A DNA stretch of 64,000 bases from Ketobacter sp963922875 (GTDB lineage Bacteria; Pseudomonadota; Gammaproteobacteria; Pseudomonadales; Ketobacteraceae): contig CAWUJH010000005.1 of NCBI GenBank assembly GCA_963922875.1, positions 62,001 through 126,000 on the forward strand, read 5' to 3'. The stretch's first letter is position 1. Every line of letters begins with the position of its first letter. A model generated the notes under the pieces. The model was given only the letters and a program-made list of their open reading frames with translations. It did no database searches and was not told the DNA's origin. Of this stretch, positions 52,999 through 62,468 are shown in pieces. Both the position numbers and the translations under genes were made by a program.

Positions 52999-55900
52999 AT
53001 GAGTGAAATCAGTAATTTCGAGTTCCTAAAGCATCACGATGAGCTGCTGGTGCGCTTGGCCACAACTGCTGAAGCCTGTTTCGTGGCTGATCCCAATACC
53101 ACCCTGATAAAAATGCGACAACTGGGTGAGGAGCTGGCAAAAACCATCGCATCCCGTGTCGGTGTTGAAAGCGGCGCATCTGTAAAGCAAATAGATTTGT
53201 TGCGAGAGCTGGATTTTACCCTGCAGCTCGATAAGCAAGTAAAGGACGCATTTCATACCCTCAGAAAACTGGGAAACCCGGCAGCCCACGATATCACCTC
53301 ATCCACCCACCGCGATGCGTTAAAGGCTCTCCAGATGGGGCATGCCTTGGCTTTTTGGTTTCACAAAACCTTCGGTGGCGATAAAGCCAAAAGCAGTAAA
53401 CTTAAACCCTTTGTAAAACCAAAAGATCCATCAGAACGTGTTCGTGAGCTTGAAGAAGCCTTCTTCGAACTGCAAAAGCAGAGTAAGTCTGCAGAAGATC
53501 GCCTTGCTCACCTGGAACAACTACAACAGATCGAAGCGGACAAGGCTGAAGCCGAGCGCGTCCGTGCTGAAGAAATGGCCTCGGAAAGTAAAATTTGGGA
53601 AGAGCTTGCTACAGAGCATGAAGCCAAGCTGGCGGAATACCGGGCCCAAATGGAAGCGGCGAATATGCAGTACCGCCAGCAATTTGTCCAATTGCAGCAA
53701 CCCGAGCAGGCCAAACAAATCCGCGAGGTCGAGAAATCCACCTTAGAACTTAACGAAGCCGAAACCCGAGTTTTAATAGATCAACAGTTGATTGAAAGGG
53801 GCTGGGAAACTGACACCGAGAATCTAACCTATGCCAAAGGTGCTAGGCCGGTTGCTAATGAAAATCGTGCTATTGCCGAATGGCCCACCGATTCTGGCCC
53901 TGCTGATTACGTACTGTTTATGGGGCTAACACCTGTTGCCGTAATCGAAGCCAAAAAGAGTGCCAAGAATGTCTATGGCGCAATTGATCAAGCTAAGCGC
54001 TACGCAAAAGGTCTCCAGGAAAAAGGTGCTTTCTCTACTGATAGTCAATACGGTGAATTCAAAGTCCCCTTGATCTTTTCCACCAACGGGCGGCCCTATT
54101 TAAAACAACTGGAACAGGAAAGTGGCATCTGGTTTTTGGATGTGCGCGATAGCAGTCACCGCCGCCGCGCATTACAGGGTTGGTTCACGCCACAGGAAAT
54201 TAAGGCTTATCTGCGCCAAACTCCGATTCAAGCCCAAACAGTGTTAGAGCAGATGGAGTTTGATTACGACCTCAAACTCCGCGATTACCAAATAGATGCC
54301 ATCAGAGCAGTTGAAAACACCATTAAATCCGGTGCCAGCACGGCATTGATTGCCATGGCAACCGGTACTGGTAAAACCAAAACGGCTATCGCCATGGTGT
54401 ATCGCTTGCTGAAGTCCGAGCGTTTTCGCCGCATATTGTTCCTGGTGGATCGCTCCGCCTTGGGGGTTCAAGCCACCGATGATTTCTGCGATGTGCGTTT
54501 GGAAAATCTCAATACCTTCGCCGACACGTTTGAAGTGTTGGGAATGGAGCAGAACAAACCACCTAAACCGAATCCAAACGACGACACGAAAGTACATGTC
54601 GCCACTGTCCAAGGATTAGTGAAGCGCATCCTATATCCTGGTGATAACGACAATAAACCGGGGGTTGGTCAATACGACTGCATAGTGGTGGATGAATGCC
54701 ATCGCGGCTACCTGCTGGATCGCGAATTAAGTGACACCGAGATCCTGTTTCGCGATCAAAAAGATTACCAATCCAAGTATCGCGCTGTTATCGAATACTT
54801 CGACGCTTTCAAGATCGGTTTAACAGCAACACCAGCCCTTCACACCACGGATATTTTTGGTAAACCCATATACAGCTACAGCTATCCCGAAGCAGTCTTG
54901 GATGGCTATCTGAATGATCATCTGCCCCCCATTCGCATTCACACCAAACTGGCCGAGCAGGGCATTAAATATGCGGTGAACGAGGAGGTAAAGGTATACA
55001 ACCCCGAAAACAACACCATCGAAATGTTCAATACGCCCGATGAACTCGATTTCGATGTTGCGGACTTCAACCGCAAAGTCATTGCCCCTGAGTTCACCAG
55101 GCAGATCACAAAATGGTTAATTGAAAGCGATTCCATCGACCCGTATCTACCCGCCAAAACCTTGATTTTCTGCGTCACTGACAAACACGCAGATGAGGTC
55201 GTCGAAGCCCTAAAAACCGCCATCGAAAACTACCATGGTGAAGTGGAAGACGATGCGGTCCAGAAAATCACCGGCGCCAGCGACAAGCCCTTAGACAAAA
55301 TCCGCAGTTACAAAAACGATCGCCTGCCCAATATCGCGGTTACTGTGGACCTGCTCACCACCGGTATCGACGTACCTGAAATCTGCAATTTGGTCTTTCT
55401 ACGCCGGGTAAACAGCCGCATTCTGTTTGAACAAATGCTCGGTCGTGCTACTCGGCTTTGTCCAGAAATTGGTAAAGGCCCGTTCCGCATTTTTGATGCC
55501 GTGGATATCTACCAGCAACTGGAAAAAGTAAACACCATGAAACCCGTGGTGACCAAGGTGGATATCACCTTTAGCGAGCTGGAGCAGGAGATGAAACACA
55601 CCGCCGCTCCGGATCTGCAAGATCTCGCCAAAAAGCAATTCATCGCCAAGCTGCAAGTGAAAAAGAACCACCTCACCGATGATCAAGCGGCCAAGTTCGA
55701 AATCATTGTGGGCAAATCCCCCAAAGAATTCGCTAAAGAACTAAAATCCATGCCCCTTGAATCGGTTGCTGCCTGGTTTACTCAGCACCCCGGTCTAGGA
55801 GAACTGCTGGATGCCAAAGTAGGGGGTCGTAGCCCCTTCACCAAGCCAGTGGTGTTTCATGACGGCGAAGATGAAGTCACCCAAGTCACCACTGGATACG

Positions 55901-56424
55901 GTGATGGGCAAAAGCCCGAGGATTACCTCAACGCCTTCAACACCTTTATCAACGCTAATAGCAACCGCATGGCAGCGATCCAAACCATCGTTAAAAAGCC
56001 CTGGGAGCTCACCCGGCAAAGCTTGAAAGAGCTGGCAGTGGAATTGGACCAAAACCACTTTAGGGAACAGGATCTGCAGACCGCCTGGAACGAAGTCAAA
56101 CAGGAAGACATCGCTGCCCGCATTATCGGCTTTATCCGCCAGGCAGCCCTGGGGGAAGCCCTGGTACCCTGGGACCAAAGAGTCGATCAGGCCCTGCAAA
56201 CCATACTTCAAAGCAAAACCTGGAAAACCCCGCAAAAACAGTGGCTTGAGCTTATTGCCAAACAGATGAAAGCCACCACTATCGTCGACACCGCCGCGCT
56301 TAACGACGGTATTTTCAGGCACCAAGGGGGAATTCGCCGGGCCAACAAGCTATTTGATAATAAAATTGAGCAGGTCTTAGGAGACTTTAAAAAGGCCCTG
56401 TTTGCAGAAGAAGCTGGCCAATGA
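52999..56424 (+). CDS. hsdR: Type I restriction enzyme, R subunit
   Basis: A 1141-residue protein. Residues about 5-125 resemble DUF4145 and about 145-250 form a charged coiled coil. The nuclease domain has D...VIEAKK (E317, K319). The helicase motor has Walker A ATGTGKTKTA (about 454-463), the DEAH-like box VVDECHRG (about 563-570), TATPALHT and motif VI FEQMLGRATRL. A C-terminal helical region follows. HsdR cuts and moves along DNA that is not methylated, using ATP, with HsdM and HsdS. The fic gene separates it from hsdM. Confidence 0.95.
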   Translation: MSEISNFEFLKHHDELLVRLATTAEACFVADPNTTLIKMRQLGEELAKTIASRVGVESGASVKQIDLLRELDFTLQLDKQVKDAFHTLRKLGNPAAHDITSSTHRDALKALQMGHALAFWFHKTFGGDKAKSSKLKPFVKPKDPSERVRELEEAFFELQKQSKSAEDRLAHLEQLQQIEADKAEAERVRAEEMASESKIWEELATEHEAKLAEYRAQMEAANMQYRQQFVQLQQPEQAKQIREVEKSTLELNEAETRVLIDQQLIERGWETDTENLTYAKGARPVANENRAIAEWPTDSGPADYVLFMGLTPVAVIEAKKSAKNVYGAIDQAKRYAKGLQEKGAFSTDSQYGEFKVPLIFSTNGRPYLKQLEQESGIWFLDVRDSSHRRRALQGWFTPQEIKAYLRQTPIQAQTVLEQMEFDYDLKLRDYQIDAIRAVENTIKSGASTALIAMATGTGKTKTAIAMVYRLLKSERFRRILFLVDRSALGVQATDDFCDVRLENLNTFADTFEVLGMEQNKPPKPNPNDDTKVHVATVQGLVKRILYPGDNDNKPGVGQYDCIVVDECHRGYLLDRELSDTEILFRDQKDYQSKYRAVIEYFDAFKIGLTATPALHTTDIFGKPIYSYSYPEAVLDGYLNDHLPPIRIHTKLAEQGIKYAVNEEVKVYNPENNTIEMFNTPDELDFDVADFNRKVIAPEFTRQITKWLIESDSIDPYLPAKTLIFCVTDKHADEVVEALKTAIENYHGEVEDDAVQKITGASDKPLDKIRSYKNDRLPNIAVTVDLLTTGIDVPEICNLVFLRRVNSRILFEQMLGRATRLCPEIGKGPFRIFDAVDIYQQLEKVNTMKPVVTKVDITFSELEQEMKHTAAPDLQDLAKKQFIAKLQVKKNHLTDDQAAKFEIIVGKSPKEFAKELKSMPLESVAAWFTQHPGLGELLDAKVGGRSPFTKPVVFHDGEDEVTQVTTGYGDGQKPEDYLNAFNTFINANSNRMAAIQTIVKKPWELTRQSLKELAVELDQNHFREQDLQTAWNEVKQEDIAARIIGFIRQAALGEALVPWDQRVDQALQTILQSKTWKTPQKQWLELIAKQMKATTIVDTAALNDGIFRHQGGIRRANKLFDNKIEQVLGDFKKALFAEEAGQ

Positions 56425-56452
56425 GCCGAATAACCACTATTATTCGGCTCAT
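56421..56452. terminator. Hairpin at the hsdR stop
   Basis: A perfect 13-bp stem (ATGAGCCGAATAA and its complement, loop CCACTA) overlaps the hsdR stop codon. There is no U-run. It may end or dampen transcription between hsdR and fic-hsdMS, allowing methylase and nuclease to be made at different levels. Confidence 0.5.
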
Positions 56453-56536
56453 ATGTTGAGCCGTTTGGCTGCATCTAATCGGCTCACAACCCTCAACAAT
56501 TACAATAAATAAGGCAAATAGGACCCTCCACACCCT

Positions 56537-57700
56537 ATGCCCAAGTATATTTGGCAGCATCTCCATTGGCACCAAGGAACAGCACCGCCTTTTACCTGGC
56601 TGGAAGATACCTTGTGTGCACAGCTGGAAAACGTACGCCTGCAACAGGGTCGCCTGCTGGGTTATGTGGATTCACTACCCGATGATACTCAAGCCCCGGC
56701 CCAGCTGGATGCCTTGGTACAAACCGCCCTGCGCACCAGCGAAATAGAAGGGGAGGTACTTAATGTGGCCTCCGTGCGATCCTCTGTAGTCCGCCATTTA
56801 GGATTGGAGCGGGCCGGATTTGTGGATAGCAAAGCCAGTGGCACGCCGCAAACTGAATCCCTGGTAAAGCTGCTGATTGAGGCTACCAGCCAGCCCAATC
56901 AACCTCTCGCCCTTAATACTCTTTGCCAGTGGCAAGCCGCCTTGTTTCCCGAACCACCACTGCTCACCCAACTCAAGATTGGTGAACTACGCAGCCAAGC
57001 CATCATGCAGGTAATCTCCGGGCGCATTGACCAACCCACAGTGCATTTTGAAGCACCACCAAGGGATGGATTAGAGCAACAGGTTGAACGCTTTATCCGC
57101 TGGTTTAACCAACCACCTGAAAACTTGGATGGCATACTCCGCGCAGGCCTAGCCCACCTGTGGTTGATCACCTTGCACCCCTTCGATGATGGCAATGGCC
57201 GGGTTACCCGTGCCGTAACCGATCGCGCCCTGGCTCAGGTGGAGCAAAACAGTATTCGCTTCTACTCCTTAAGTGCAGCCATCATGGCGCGCCGCAAGGA
57301 GTACTACCAACAGTTGGAACAAGCCCAAAGGCTCGACGGTAGCAACACAGACAGCATCGACATAACCCCGTGGTTAAGCTGGTTCCTTTCGGTACTGGTC
57401 GACGCCATCCAACAGGGGCAGCTGCGCTTTCAGCGGGTCATCGAAAAAGCCCGCTTTTGGCAGCAGCACGCACAAACCGTGCTGAGTGAACGCCAAATCA
57501 AAGTGCTTAACCGACTACTGGATGGCCAGGGCGAAGAATTCAGCCAGGGTATCAATGCCCGCAAATACATGAGCCTGGCCCAAGTGAGTAAAGCCACCGC
57601 CACCCGCGAGCTGGCGGACCTGTTAAACAAGCAATGCCTATACAAATTACCCGGTGGTGGCCGTAGCACCCGTTACGCCATCGCCACAACCCATCATTAA
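56537..57700 (+). CDS. Fic family protein (intact)
   Basis: A 387-residue protein. A Fic_N region (about residues 30-110) with an SEIEGEVLNV motif precedes the Fic core, whose active site HPFDDGNGRVTRA (His 214) is complete. The C-terminal part is a winged helix (VSKATATRELADLL). The S-E-I-E-G stretch resembles the inhibitory (S/T)xxxE(G/N) motif that sits next to the active site in class II Fic proteins. It should transfer AMP to a target protein. Its place between hsdR and hsdM recurs in type I loci and suggests a regulatory or toxic role in defence. Confidence 0.88.
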   Translation: MPKYIWQHLHWHQGTAPPFTWLEDTLCAQLENVRLQQGRLLGYVDSLPDDTQAPAQLDALVQTALRTSEIEGEVLNVASVRSSVVRHLGLERAGFVDSKASGTPQTESLVKLLIEATSQPNQPLALNTLCQWQAALFPEPPLLTQLKIGELRSQAIMQVISGRIDQPTVHFEAPPRDGLEQQVERFIRWFNQPPENLDGILRAGLAHLWLITLHPFDDGNGRVTRAVTDRALAQVEQNSIRFYSLSAAIMARRKEYYQQLEQAQRLDGSNTDSIDITPWLSWFLSVLVDAIQQGQLRFQRVIEKARFWQQHAQTVLSERQIKVLNRLLDGQGEEFSQGINARKYMSLAQVSKATATRELADLLNKQCLYKLPGGGRSTRYAIATTHH

Positions 57701-57722
57701 GCGCACATTAAAAGAGCAAACC

Positions 57723-59231
57723 ATGAGCACACAAGATCTGGTCGCCAAACTCTGGAACCTCTGTAACCTGTTACGGGATGACGGCGTCACCTACCACGAA
57801 TACATCACCGAACTCACCTTTTTGGTGTTCCTGAAAATGGTGGAAGAAACCGGCCAGGATAAACTGATTCCCCAAGGTTGCCGTTGGGCCGACTTAGAGA
57901 CATTCAACGCGGCCGATCGCCTGGAAAACTACAAAAAGATCCTCATAGACTTGGGCGCCCATGGCTCCCGCATTACCCAGGCCATCTACAACAACGCCAG
58001 CACCGTAATCCGCAAACCCGCCACCTTGAACAAACTCATTGTGGAAATCGACAAGCTGGATTGGTACAGCGCCAAAACCGAAGGCCTGGGGGACATGTAT
58101 GAAGGACTGCTGGAAATCAACGCCACCGAGAAAAAATCCGGTGCCGGCCAATACTTCACCCCACGGGTACTGATCAACGCCATGGTGCAACTGATGAAGC
58201 CCAGCCTCGACGACGTCATCGTTGATCCCACCGCAGGCACCGGCGGTTTCCTTATCAGCGCCCACCATTACATTAATCAGCACAACGACGTTGAAAGCCT
58301 CGACGAGCAGGCCTACGACCGCTACCAACACAAAACCTTTTACGGCATGGAGCTGGTGCCCGATACCCACCGCCTGGCACTGATGAACCTGATGCTCCAC
58401 GATCTGGCCATCGACGAAGAAAACACCGGCATTCTGTTTGGCGACACCCTAAGTAACGAGGGTAAAGCCCTGCCAGCGGGCAGCCTGATATTGGCCAACC
58501 CACCCTTTGGTACCAAACAGGGCGGGGGTGTGCCCACCCGCGACGATCTGTTGTATTACACCAGCAACAAACAACTGGCCTTTTTGCATTTGATGTATCA
58601 CCGCCTGCTCAAACCCGGTGGCCGCGCTGCCGTCGTATTGCCCGATAACGTGTTGTTTGAAGGCAGTACCGGCAAAACCATCCGTCAGGACCTGATGGAA
58701 AAATGCAATCTGCACACCATCCTGCGATTACCTACCGGTATTTTTTATGCCGTAGGTGTAAAAACCAACGTGCTGTTTTTCTCCAAGCCCAAAGACCCGA
58801 AAAAGGACAAAGGCAACACCAAAAATGTTTGGGTCTATGACCTGCGTGCCAACATGCCCCAGTTTGGTAAACGCACTCTATTTACGGAAAAGCACTTTGA
58901 GGAATTTTTCAAAGCGGTAGGCGGTGACTTAACTAAGGTTAACGAAAAAGCGCGCCAGAAATTTATTGCAGAATATAAAGACGGCAGCGAAGTCGGTGAT
59001 ATCGACACCTGCCGCCTGCGCTGCTTCAGTCGTGAAGAAATTCGGGCCAAAGACGATTCACTTGACCTGGCCTGGATTCGTGATGCCAGTACAGAAGATA
59101 GCGCCAGTTTGCCGGAACCCGATGTGTTGATTACCGAAGCGCTGGAAGAAATGGCTGGGGCGATGAATGAGCTGCAGGCGATACTAGTGGAGCTGGGGAC
59201 GGTAGAAGAGGGTAAAGAAACGCTGATATGA
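57723..59231 (+). CDS. hsdM: Type I restriction-modification, M subunit
   Basis: About 502 residues; the start is the ATG at 57723 (MSTQDLVAKLWN), the frame before it overlapping the end of fic. The N-terminal HsdM_N helical domain is followed by the N6-adenine methyltransferase core: DPTAGTGGFLISA binds S-adenosylmethionine and NPPFG (N259) is the catalytic motif. It methylates adenine in the site chosen by HsdS. It overlaps hsdS by 4 nt. Confidence 0.95.
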   Translation: MSTQDLVAKLWNLCNLLRDDGVTYHEYITELTFLVFLKMVEETGQDKLIPQGCRWADLETFNAADRLENYKKILIDLGAHGSRITQAIYNNASTVIRKPATLNKLIVEIDKLDWYSAKTEGLGDMYEGLLEINATEKKSGAGQYFTPRVLINAMVQLMKPSLDDVIVDPTAGTGGFLISAHHYINQHNDVESLDEQAYDRYQHKTFYGMELVPDTHRLALMNLMLHDLAIDEENTGILFGDTLSNEGKALPAGSLILANPPFGTKQGGGVPTRDDLLYYTSNKQLAFLHLMYHRLLKPGGRAAVVLPDNVLFEGSTGKTIRQDLMEKCNLHTILRLPTGIFYAVGVKTNVLFFSKPKDPKKDKGNTKNVWVYDLRANMPQFGKRTLFTEKHFEEFFKAVGGDLTKVNEKARQKFIAEYKDGSEVGDIDTCRLRCFSREEIRAKDDSLDLAWIRDASTEDSASLPEPDVLITEALEEMAGAMNELQAILVELGTVEEGKETLI

Positions 59232-60856
59232 ATATTCTGCCGCATGGGTGGGTTAAAAAGCCGCTTCAAGAGTTAGTGATTCTTAATGAAAAGTTTAAAG
59301 ATATTGATGACGAAACCATCTGTGGTTTTGTTCCTATGAATCTAGTGCCAACAAGTTATCTCGGAAGACTTGAGCATAACCCTAGAAAGTGGGCTGAATG
59401 TAAAAAAGGATATACTCACTTTCAGAATGGGGATGTCATTTTAGCGAAAATAACCCCATGTTTCGAAAACGGAAAAAGTGCTTTAGTAACAGATCTTCCC
59501 AATGGCGTTGGTGCAGGGAGCACGGAATATTTCGTGCTAAGGAGCCTCGGGATTGAGCCTAGATATCTTCATGCATTTTTGAAGACAAAAGAGTTTGTTG
59601 ATGATTGTACAGTTCGGATGTCAGGTTCAGTTGGGCATAAAAGGGTTCCAAAAGATTATTTGCAACAGTATTTTCTACCAATAGCGCCGCTAAACGAACA
59701 AATCCGCATAGCAAATAAACTCGACAGCCTACTCGCAAAAGTCGACCAAGCCCAGGCTCGCCTGGAAAAAATACCCACCCTACTAAAACGCTTCCGCCAA
59801 TCCGTCCTCGCCGCCGCTACCTCGGGTGAGTTGACTAAGGAGTGGAGAGAATACGAGTTGGGGTGCTCGCAATGGAGTGAGATTTTGCTCGGCGACATTG
59901 CGGAAGTGTTCACTGGTGTGACACCACTAAAAAAGGAATCTGCTTACTATGATGGGGGCTCAATTCCTTGGTTGACGAGTGCGGTAACAGGCATGGATTT
60001 GGTTACTCGTTCTGAGTATTTCATAACTGAAAAGGCATTGAAACAATGTAGACTAAAACTGTTTAAGCCCGGCACATTGTTGGTTGCAATGTATGGAGAG
60101 GGGAAAACTCGTGGACAAGTAACTGAAATTGCAATCGAAGCTACGATAAACCAAGCTTGTGCAGCTGTAGTTGTGTATGAAGAGAAGGCTGTAAGACAAT
60201 ACGTAAAGTTATGTATAGAAAGTAACTACGAAAGAACAAGAATGATGGCGGAGGGAGGGAATCAACCAAATCTTAATCTTTCGAAAGTCAGGCGTATCCC
60301 TATTAACCTGCCATCTGTAACGGAACAAAAAGAAATTGTGCGTCGAGTTGATTCCCTGTTCGCACTGGCCGACGCAGTAGAAAAGCAATATCAATCAGCC
60401 AAGAAGAGAGTGGACCGCCTAACTCAATCCATTCTCGCCAAAGCATTTCGCGGCGAACTCGTTCCCCAAGATCCTAGTGATGAACCAGCGTCCAAACTTT
60501 TAGAGCGTATTCAGACTGAGCGAGCCACGCAAGGTGCCATACAGCCGAAAAAAAAGAGAAAAATGGCTGATCTTTCTTTAGAACAGGATTCGGTCCACCA
60601 ATCAGCAGCTGCAACAGTAATTATTTCAAGAAAGGTCAGAGTAATGAAACTATCAGATGCCCCAGAATCGTACTTGTATAACTTGCTAAACACGCTGGGC
60701 GGCGAAGCCCACGCGGAACACTTATGGAAACAATCTGAGCTTTCGATCGATGACTTTTATGCCAAGTTAAAGCAAGAGATGAAAGGCAAAACCATCATCG
60801 AAGACCGAAACACAAGTGACCCCAGCTTGCGCAAGCTAAGAACGGCCAAGCCATAA
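59228..60856 (+). CDS. hsdS: Type I restriction-modification, S subunit
   Basis: A 542-residue protein with two target-recognition domains (about 1-155 and 215-365), each followed by a helical spacer: LNEQIRIANKLDSLLAKVDQ and TEQKEIVRRVDSLFALADAV. Two TRDs mean recognition of a split site. The TRD regions are more AT-rich than the spacers, as expected of exchangeable recognition cassettes. A C-terminal tail of about 80 residues (LSDAPESYLYNLLNTLGGEA..., LRKLRTAKP) is longer than usual and may link to the ATPase that follows. Confidence 0.93.
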   Translation: MNILPHGWVKKPLQELVILNEKFKDIDDETICGFVPMNLVPTSYLGRLEHNPRKWAECKKGYTHFQNGDVILAKITPCFENGKSALVTDLPNGVGAGSTEYFVLRSLGIEPRYLHAFLKTKEFVDDCTVRMSGSVGHKRVPKDYLQQYFLPIAPLNEQIRIANKLDSLLAKVDQAQARLEKIPTLLKRFRQSVLAAATSGELTKEWREYELGCSQWSEILLGDIAEVFTGVTPLKKESAYYDGGSIPWLTSAVTGMDLVTRSEYFITEKALKQCRLKLFKPGTLLVAMYGEGKTRGQVTEIAIEATINQACAAVVVYEEKAVRQYVKLCIESNYERTRMMAEGGNQPNLNLSKVRRIPINLPSVTEQKEIVRRVDSLFALADAVEKQYQSAKKRVDRLTQSILAKAFRGELVPQDPSDEPASKLLERIQTERATQGAIQPKKKRKMADLSLEQDSVHQSAAATVIISRKVRVMKLSDAPESYLYNLLNTLGGEAHAEHLWKQSELSIDDFYAKLKQEMKGKTIIEDRNTSDPSLRKLRTAKP

Positions 60857-60878
60857 AGCGAGCAAGGAGCTTCCAATA

Positions 60879-62468
60879 ATGCGAATTCAACGACTCTACG
60901 TTCAGGATTATGGCAATTTACAGAACTTTGAGTTCAAGCCGGATCAAAGTGAGCCCACCACGGTAATTCTGGGCCGTAATGGCGCAGGCAAATCCAATTT
61001 GATTGAGGTGCTGGTAGAGATTTTTCGCGATTTGGAATCAAAGCAAGCCTCTTCCTTTTACTATGAACTGGAATATGAGATTCGCGGCCATCAATTGCAG
61101 ATCGCAAACAACCCAGAAGGCAGGCCTAAACAGCAAGTGTTGCTACATGGTGACAAGCTGACTAAGCAGCAGTTTGAGCAGAACCTGGATACCTATTTGC
61201 CCAAGTACGTCTTCTCCTATTATTCCGGTTGGAATCGACGCTTGGAAAAGCTATTCGATCGCTCGACTAAGGAACTATACAAAAAATGGAAAGGCGGCGG
61301 TTCCAATGACAATATTCCGCTCCGGCGAATGTTCTATTGCCGCAAAGACTATAGCCAGCTGGTGCTGCTGGCGTTCTTTCTCATGGATGAGAACCCCAAG
61401 ATTCAGGAGTTCTTGCATAACTATCTTAATATTGTGGATTTCGAATCCGCTTTGTTCGTTATGCACAAACCCTACTGGCGCCCCACGAAAAAGCCATCAG
61501 AAAACGACCTCAAATACGGTGACCCTCTGTTCTGGTACGCCAGAGGCGCCTTCCAAACCTTTACCGATCGCCTATGGCGCCATGCCATTGCTCCCATCCG
61601 AAATGAGGAAACCATTACCCAGGATTTTCGTGACCGTACAGAAGATCAGGAACGCCTGTATCTGTACATAAAGGATAAAGACACTCTCAAGGAGCTGATG
61701 TACCCCGGAGAAGATGAAACCCACTTTTTCGCACATCTAGAAGGCCTCTACCTATGTGATCTGTTGGATGAAGTGCGTGTGACAGTGAGCCACAGCAATG
61801 CCGGTTTGATTCGTTTTGACCAGCTATCCGAGGGGGAACAACAACTGCTCACGGTATTAGGCCTACTGCACTTTACCAAGGGCGAGGAATCTCTATTCCT
61901 ATTGGATGAACCCGATACCCACCTGAATCCAGCCTGGACTTACGATTATTTCAACCTGTTGGAAAACCAGGTTAACGATCAATCCTCCCAAATGCTGATC
62001 GCCAGCCACAACCCCCTAATGATCGGTGGTCTCAAGCGCGAACAAGTCCGCCTGCTCAATCGCCATTTCAATGAAGGCAAGCTTACCGTGACGGCCGACA
62101 TGCCCGATGAAGACCCAATCGGAATGGGGGTAGATGGGTTGCTGCAATCAGACATCTTCGGCTTAAAATCCGTATTGCCGCCCTCGGTGGTGGATAATCT
62201 AACCAAACGCTACAAATTACTGGGTATTCGGAATAAGACCGCTGAGATGGCAGCTGATTTAGAGCGCTTAACCAGTGAATTGGATGAGCTGGGCATCGCC
62301 CACAGCTTCCCGCATCCTTATTTCAATCAGTTTTCTCAAGCACTGGCCCGCAATCCCATAATGCAGAAAAAGCAGTTTACCTCTGCTGATATGGATGAAC
62401 TGGACCAACTCACTGATGAATTACTCCAGAATATTATGGATGGAAAAAATGTAGAGGGTGATGAATGA
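60879..62468 (+). CDS. AAA/ABC-type ATPase (Septu PtuA-like)
   Basis: A 529-residue SMC-like ATPase. Walker A is GRNGAGKSNL (about 32-41), the ABC signature is LSEGEQQLL (about 317-325) and Walker B is LFLLDEPDTHLNP (about 336-348), with the His of the switch region in LIASHNPLM. The short insertion between halves suggests a compact ATPase like PtuA or retron-associated ATPases, not a full SMC protein. Similar ATPases occur next to type I restriction genes. It overlaps the HNH gene by 4 nt, supporting a two-gene system. Confidence 0.82.
   Translation: MRIQRLYVQDYGNLQNFEFKPDQSEPTTVILGRNGAGKSNLIEVLVEIFRDLESKQASSFYYELEYEIRGHQLQIANNPEGRPKQQVLLHGDKLTKQQFEQNLDTYLPKYVFSYYSGWNRRLEKLFDRSTKELYKKWKGGGSNDNIPLRRMFYCRKDYSQLVLLAFFLMDENPKIQEFLHNYLNIVDFESALFVMHKPYWRPTKKPSENDLKYGDPLFWYARGAFQTFTDRLWRHAIAPIRNEETITQDFRDRTEDQERLYLYIKDKDTLKELMYPGEDETHFFAHLEGLYLCDLLDEVRVTVSHSNAGLIRFDQLSEGEQQLLTVLGLLHFTKGEESLFLLDEPDTHLNPAWTYDYFNLLENQVNDQSSQMLIASHNPLMIGGLKREQVRLLNRHFNEGKLTVTADMPDEDPIGMGVDGLLQSDIFGLKSVLPPSVVDNLTKRYKLLGIRNKTAEMAADLERLTSELDELGIAHSFPHPYFNQFSQALARNPIMQKKQFTSADMDELDQLTDELLQNIMDGKNVEGDE

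Noticed and set aside
54244..54612. Open frames antisense to hsdR and other long genes (also 55795-56325, 57894-58400)
   Set aside because: They are shadows of biased codon use in the true genes; none has a ribosome site or domain.
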